NCBI GenBank assembly: GCA_024280885.1
Contig: JAJRPF010000072.1
Location: 1-64,000, forward strand
From: Planctomycetota bacterium
Lineage (GTDB): Bacteria > Planctomycetota > JAJSAM01 > JAJVHW01
Length of the DNA stretch: 64,000 nt
Direction of reading: 5' to 3'
Under the pieces are notes generated by a model. It was not told where the DNA came from. It saw only the letters and a program-made list of their open reading frames with translations, and ran no database searches. Position 1 is the first letter of the stretch, and every line of letters starts with the position of its first letter. Of the stretch, positions 60,845 to 64,000 are shown one piece after another. The translations under genes were made by a program, and so were the position numbers.

Positions 60845-62275
60845 CTACCGGAGCCCCGCGAGAACGACCTTCACCGTCTTCAAGATGATCCCGAGATCGA
60901 GCGCCCAGCTCGCGTTCTCGACGTACTCAAGATCGAATTTGATCCACTCCTGGAAATCCAGCCCCGCCTGGCGCGTGCGGCTCACCTGCCACAGCCCGGT
61001 GAGGCCTGGCCGGACGCTCAACCGCGCTTCGCGCCACGCAGGGCAATACTGATTCTCGGAGTGCGGACTCGGACGCGGCCCGACGATCGACATATCCCCG
61101 AGCAACACGTTCACGAGCTGCGGCAACTCGTCGATCTGCAACTTCCGGATGATCCGACCGACCCGCGTGACGCGCGGGTCGTTCTCGATGAAGAACTGCG
61201 GCCCATCGGCCTGGTTCTCCTCGAGCAAACGCTCCTTGATCTCGTCGGCGTCAAGCCGCATCGACCGGAACTTCCAGCAACTGAACTCGCGCCCGCCGAG
61301 CGACTCGCGTGTGTGCCCGAAGAGGATCGCCCCACGGTCCTCGAGCAAGATGGCCAACGCGACGATCGGATAGAGCGGAAGCGTGGCCAGGAGGGCACAG
61401 AGAGCAAACGCGACGTCGAAGAGCCGCTTGCCCGGCACGCTGCGCCGCCGCACCGTGCGCGAGTCGACTTCCGCCAGCGCCGCGGGCTCCATGTCCAGCA
61501 GATCGACAGGAGGGATCTCGGGCCGCCGCTCCGGCACATCCCAAAGGACCGCCGGTCCCACGATCGCCTGGTCGGTATCGATCTCTCGCCCCGCCCCGAC
61601 CCACACCGGCCCGATCACGCGCGTCGATTCTGCGACCGACGCGCTCGCGTGGGTCCAGAGCCCGTCGCGCGGTCGTGCGATCCCCGGGATCGTCGTATCC
61701 GGCCGAGGCCACAGCTTCTGCAGATCGTGCAGACACTCCATGACCTGCGCCGGGTCGCCTTCGTCGTACGTCCGCGCGCGCGCCGAGCGCACGACGCGCT
61801 TCTCTGGCGGCACCTGGGAGCGCAACCACCGCCAAGGAGCCTTGACGTTCGGCGCATTTTGCCAGAGGCGCGCGATCTCCGGATCCGGCGTCAACGCCAG
61901 TCGCGTCGCCCGCACGCCCGACTCGCGGTAGATGCGCCGAAAGCCGAGCAGCCGATCCCCATCGACCAATGCCTCTTCCCGATACGGCTGCGGCCGCGTG
62001 TCGCTGACGCGTAGCACCAGGAGCTCCGGCGCGAGCCAGTAGAGATCGTCCAGCACCTGCGCCGGCCGAAAGAGCACGAGCGTATCCGGCTCGGAGAGCA
62101 AGAAGAGCTCGGCCCCGGGCACGATCTCGGACTGCTCGTGGCGCCGCACGACCTGCACACCGAACGCAGCCCAGAGCCGGTCGTGGATCTGCGTCGGGGT
62201 CAGACCCCAGAGCGTTGGCGTCGTCGGCGGCGAGAGTGCAGGCATGGTGGCCGGTTCGACCGCGATTGCCGTCAC
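60845..62275 (-). CDS. Sugar transferase with N-terminal nucleotidyltransferase-like/beta-helix region
   Basis: A 476-residue protein. Residues about 1-260 form a variable domain ending in GPVWVGAGREIDTDQAIVGP, left-handed beta-helix-like as in sugar-nucleotidyltransferase families. Residues about 275-476 are a bacterial sugar transferase (initiating glycosyl-1-phosphate transferase): RLFDVAFALCALLATLPLYP as re-entrant helix, SCWKFRSMRLDADE, IDELPQLVNVLLGDMS and IVGPRP. It transfers a sugar phosphate to undecaprenyl phosphate to start exopolysaccharide repeat synthesis. The GTG 62275 overlaps the upstream gene by 4 bp (GTGA). The catalytic state of the N-terminal part is unclear: no nucleotide-binding GGxGxR signature is visible. 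Confidence 0.85.
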   Translation of the reverse strand: MTAIAVEPATMPALSPPTTPTLWGLTPTQIHDRLWAAFGVQVVRRHEQSEIVPGAELFLLSEPDTLVLFRPAQVLDDLYWLAPELLVLRVSDTRPQPYREEALVDGDRLLGFRRIYRESGVRATRLALTPDPEIARLWQNAPNVKAPWRWLRSQVPPEKRVVRSARARTYDEGDPAQVMECLHDLQKLWPRPDTTIPGIARPRDGLWTHASASVAESTRVIGPVWVGAGREIDTDQAIVGPAVLWDVPERRPEIPPVDLLDMEPAALAEVDSRTVRRRSVPGKRLFDVAFALCALLATLPLYPIVALAILLEDRGAILFGHTRESLGGREFSCWKFRSMRLDADEIKERLLEENQADGPQFFIENDPRVTRVGRIIRKLQIDELPQLVNVLLGDMSIVGPRPSPHSENQYCPAWREARLSVRPGLTGLWQVSRTRQAGLDFQEWIKFDLEYVENASWALDLGIILKTVKVVLAGLR

Positions 62276-64000
62276 TCGGACCCCGCAGCCACGCTTTCGG
62301 ATCGCGAGGAATAGCTCGAACGGACCACATCCCCGATGAGAGCCCTATTGAAGACGATCCCCGACACCGTAGCTCCGAGCCGATCCAGCCGCTTCAGAGC
62401 CTCGTCGGCCGGCCTGCGCGGCTCCCCGCGAGCGACAACGAAGACCACTTCGTCGGCGACCGCCGCCACGAAACTCGCCTCCAGGCTCCCGAGCACGGGG
62501 CCCGTGTCGAGGATCACGGTGTCATACTGCTCGTGGCACGTACGCAGGAGCCGCTTCACATGCTGCGGCGAGAGCCGTTCCGCATCGGTCGGGCGTGCAT
62601 CTCCGATCGGGAGGACCGACACGTTGGCAAAGCCCGTCTCCAGCACGCACTCTTCGATGCCCGCGCCGCCGAGCACATCCAGAATGCCCATTCGCCGTCC
62701 GGGAGCGAAGCCGTTCACGCCCATGTAGCGCGCCGTCGTCTCGAGCGCGCGGAACGCTGCCCGAGCCCGCGAGCTGCCGGTCGTTGCCGCATCGCGTACC
62801 CGATGCAACATGGTCTCGACCTCGTCATCCGACACCCGCGTGTCGCGGCTCGCGAACGCGCGTCGAACGTGCGCTTCCGCGTCGGCATCCGACGCAACCA
62901 CGTCCAACGTGTCGTACTGCGAGCACGCCTCCAGGGCCGATCGCGCGCCTTCGCAGACAATGCTCGGCGTTGCCGACGTCAATCCGTGGCCGACCAGATC
63001 CGCATCGACCAAGAGCGTGCGCGAGCCCGTAGCGCCGAACGAGAGTGCCAGGGCCATCCCGACGGTGGTCTTTCCCGCACCGGCCGACGGACTCGTCAAG
63101 GCGATGCTCCGAGCCTCGCTCTCGTTCCTCACCTGGATGAGCGTGCGCAGGTGATGCACGCAATATTCCGTCATCTCAAGCGACGTTCGCGCGGTGGCAT
63201 CGGTGGCCGCCGTCCCGATGTCTGGGACGATCGCCAGGAAGCGCTCGCGTGACTCTCCGCCGACGACGTCCTCGACGTGTCGCATCTGTCCCCGGATGAA
63301 CCCGTAGATCGCCACCAGCAAGATTCCGAGGCCAAGTCCGCCCAGTGCGCCGACGATGGCGTAGGGGGTGCGGCGGTCCTTGTACGGTGCTCCTGGCCAC
63401 TCCGCTTCGTGTACGCGCCGGACCTGGCCGGTCCAGTTTTCGGTACCGGACGACGAGTCCGCGCCGCCGAATTCCACCTGCAGCTGCCGCAATCGGTCGT
63501 GCACCAACCTGAGCGCAGCCTGGGCTTGCTCGCGCTCCTCCACGATCCCCCCCAGGCGAGTGCGCATCTTCACGAAGGGCTTCAGGTCGGCATCGACCGT
63601 ATCGCGACTCTCCTCCAAGAGGACCAACTCGGCCCTGCACCGCGCCAGTGCGACGTCGTCCTCGGATGCGGTCGAGGGCGCGTTCGCGGCCTTCGCGCGG
63701 GCCTTTGTCGCCTCCTCCTGCGCCATGCCGACGACGGCCGCGATCTGCTCGTTTGCCTTCTCGAGTTGGGCGCGTGTTGCGAGCACTCGTACTTCACGTC
63801 TTCCCAGCCCGAGATCGTTCGTGAGCACGTCGAGCCTTGTCTCGGCGGCGCTGCGTGTCTGCAGGAGCGTGGCCATGTGGACGTTGGTGGCCGCGATACT
63901 CTCTGCCGTGATCTCCCGCTCAACCGTGCCTTGCTCGCGACGGGCCGGGAGCGTGATCGTCAGTCCCTCGATCTGAAGTCGTTTCGCAGCAATTCGGCGG
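62272..64000 (-). CDS. Polysaccharide chain-length/tyrosine-kinase-like protein (Wzz plus ParA-like ATPase), 5' end outside window
   Basis: The frame is open to the window edge: residues decoded from 63877-64000 (ending EITAESIAATNVH) continue directly into the coiled coil, so the ATG at 63876 is internal and the gene extends beyond 64000. A periplasmic coiled coil (to about 63400) is followed by a helix (YAIVGALGGLGLGILLVAIY) and a cytoplasmic ATPase with Walker A TSPSAGAGKTTVGMAL, LLVDADLVGHG and TVILDTGPVLG. It resembles BY-kinases/Wzz proteins that control chain length and export of EPS. The C-terminus has only SSYSSRS, not a tyrosine cluster, so kinase activity is doubtful. Confidence 0.85.
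   Translation of the reverse strand, partial: RRIAAKRLQIEGLTITLPARREQGTVEREITAESIAATNVHMATLLQTRSAAETRLDVLTNDLGLGRREVRVLATRAQLEKANEQIAAVVGMAQEEATKARAKAANAPSTASEDDVALARCRAELVLLEESRDTVDADLKPFVKMRTRLGGIVEEREQAQAALRLVHDRLRQLQVEFGGADSSSGTENWTGQVRRVHEAEWPGAPYKDRRTPYAIVGALGGLGLGILLVAIYGFIRGQMRHVEDVVGGESRERFLAIVPDIGTAATDATARTSLEMTEYCVHHLRTLIQVRNESEARSIALTSPSAGAGKTTVGMALALSFGATGSRTLLVDADLVGHGLTSATPSIVCEGARSALEACSQYDTLDVVASDADAEAHVRRAFASRDTRVSDDEVETMLHRVRDAATTGSSRARAAFRALETTARYMGVNGFAPGRRMGILDVLGGAGIEECVLETGFANVSVLPIGDARPTDAERLSPQHVKRLLRTCHEQYDTVILDTGPVLGSLEASFVAAVADEVVFVVARGEPRRPADEALKRLDRLGATVSGIVFNRALIGDVVRSSYSSRSESVAAGSE

Overview
The window is 64 kb of dense, high-GC bacterial DNA. Several features point to a Planctomycetota-like bacterium: a membrane-tethered ECF sigma factor fused to a long carboxypeptidase-regulatory-like region, an ABC-2 permease fused to a CPBP protease, a redoxin/cytochrome c/copper-monooxygenase-like fusion, giant TPR proteins, and an N-acylornithine-type arginine cluster. 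This assignment is inference from gene content; no rRNA is present to confirm it.

Layout. 0-2.4 kb: 3' part of an AAA/TPR protein with five exact-period 120-bp tandem repeats. 2.8-6.6 kb: gph (-), then a complete serine pathway serB-serA-serC (+), then galE. 8.1-10.8 kb: SPFH/zinc-ribbon genes. 10.9-14.3 kb: hemH and a monooxygenase/Old-Yellow-Enzyme fusion. 15-18 kb: aldehyde:ferredoxin oxidoreductase, convergent with a MoaD-like carrier and a small unknown gene. 18-25.6 kb: sigma-factor fusion, thymidine kinase, a lipoprotein, membrane proteins and the redoxin/cytochrome/monooxygenase fusion. 25.6-30.7 kb: marR-MFP-RND efflux operon (-). 30.9-36.1 kb: a PLP Cys/Met enzyme, prolyl oligopeptidase and a secreted esterase. 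36.2-38.6 kb: an ABC-2 exporter and a Nudix hydrolase. 38.9-48.0 kb: eight tightly packed minus-strand genes, argG / P-loop gene / argC / argD / argF' / argB / argE' / argH, mostly overlapping by 1-17 bases. 49.0-49.5 kb: a REP-associated tyrosine transposase (RAYT). 49.9-53.6 kb: PP2C phosphatase, Na+-type ABC ATPase and permease-CPBP fusion. 53.7 kb: tRNA-Arg(ACG). 53.9-64 kb: an RTX-like secreted protein, an ECF sigma factor, a 1397-aa TPR protein, a sugar transferase fusion and a Wzz/ParA-like polysaccharide gene cut by the window edge.

The most striking signal is a dispersed repeat family. Two related units (type 1, about 88 bp; type 2, about 85-97 bp) are diverged inverted copies of one sequence. 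They alternate head-to-head at 2.5, 7.6-8.1, 38.6, 48.2-48.9, 49.6 and 60.1-60.8 kb, and a decayed type-2 copy lies at 17.3 kb. The RAYT gene sits inside the densest cluster, with a type-2 copy within 60 bp on each side. I read this as a RAYT/BIME-type system with unusually large units. A second, unrelated class of long palindromes (2.40 and 17.06 kb) shares a CCTGGCTC core and has no transposase partner in the window.

The arginine cluster has the hallmarks of the N-acyl route (N-acylornithine carbamoyltransferase, then deacylation of N-acylcitrulline by the M20 enzyme) and carries an uncharacterised P-loop gene, translationally coupled on both sides.
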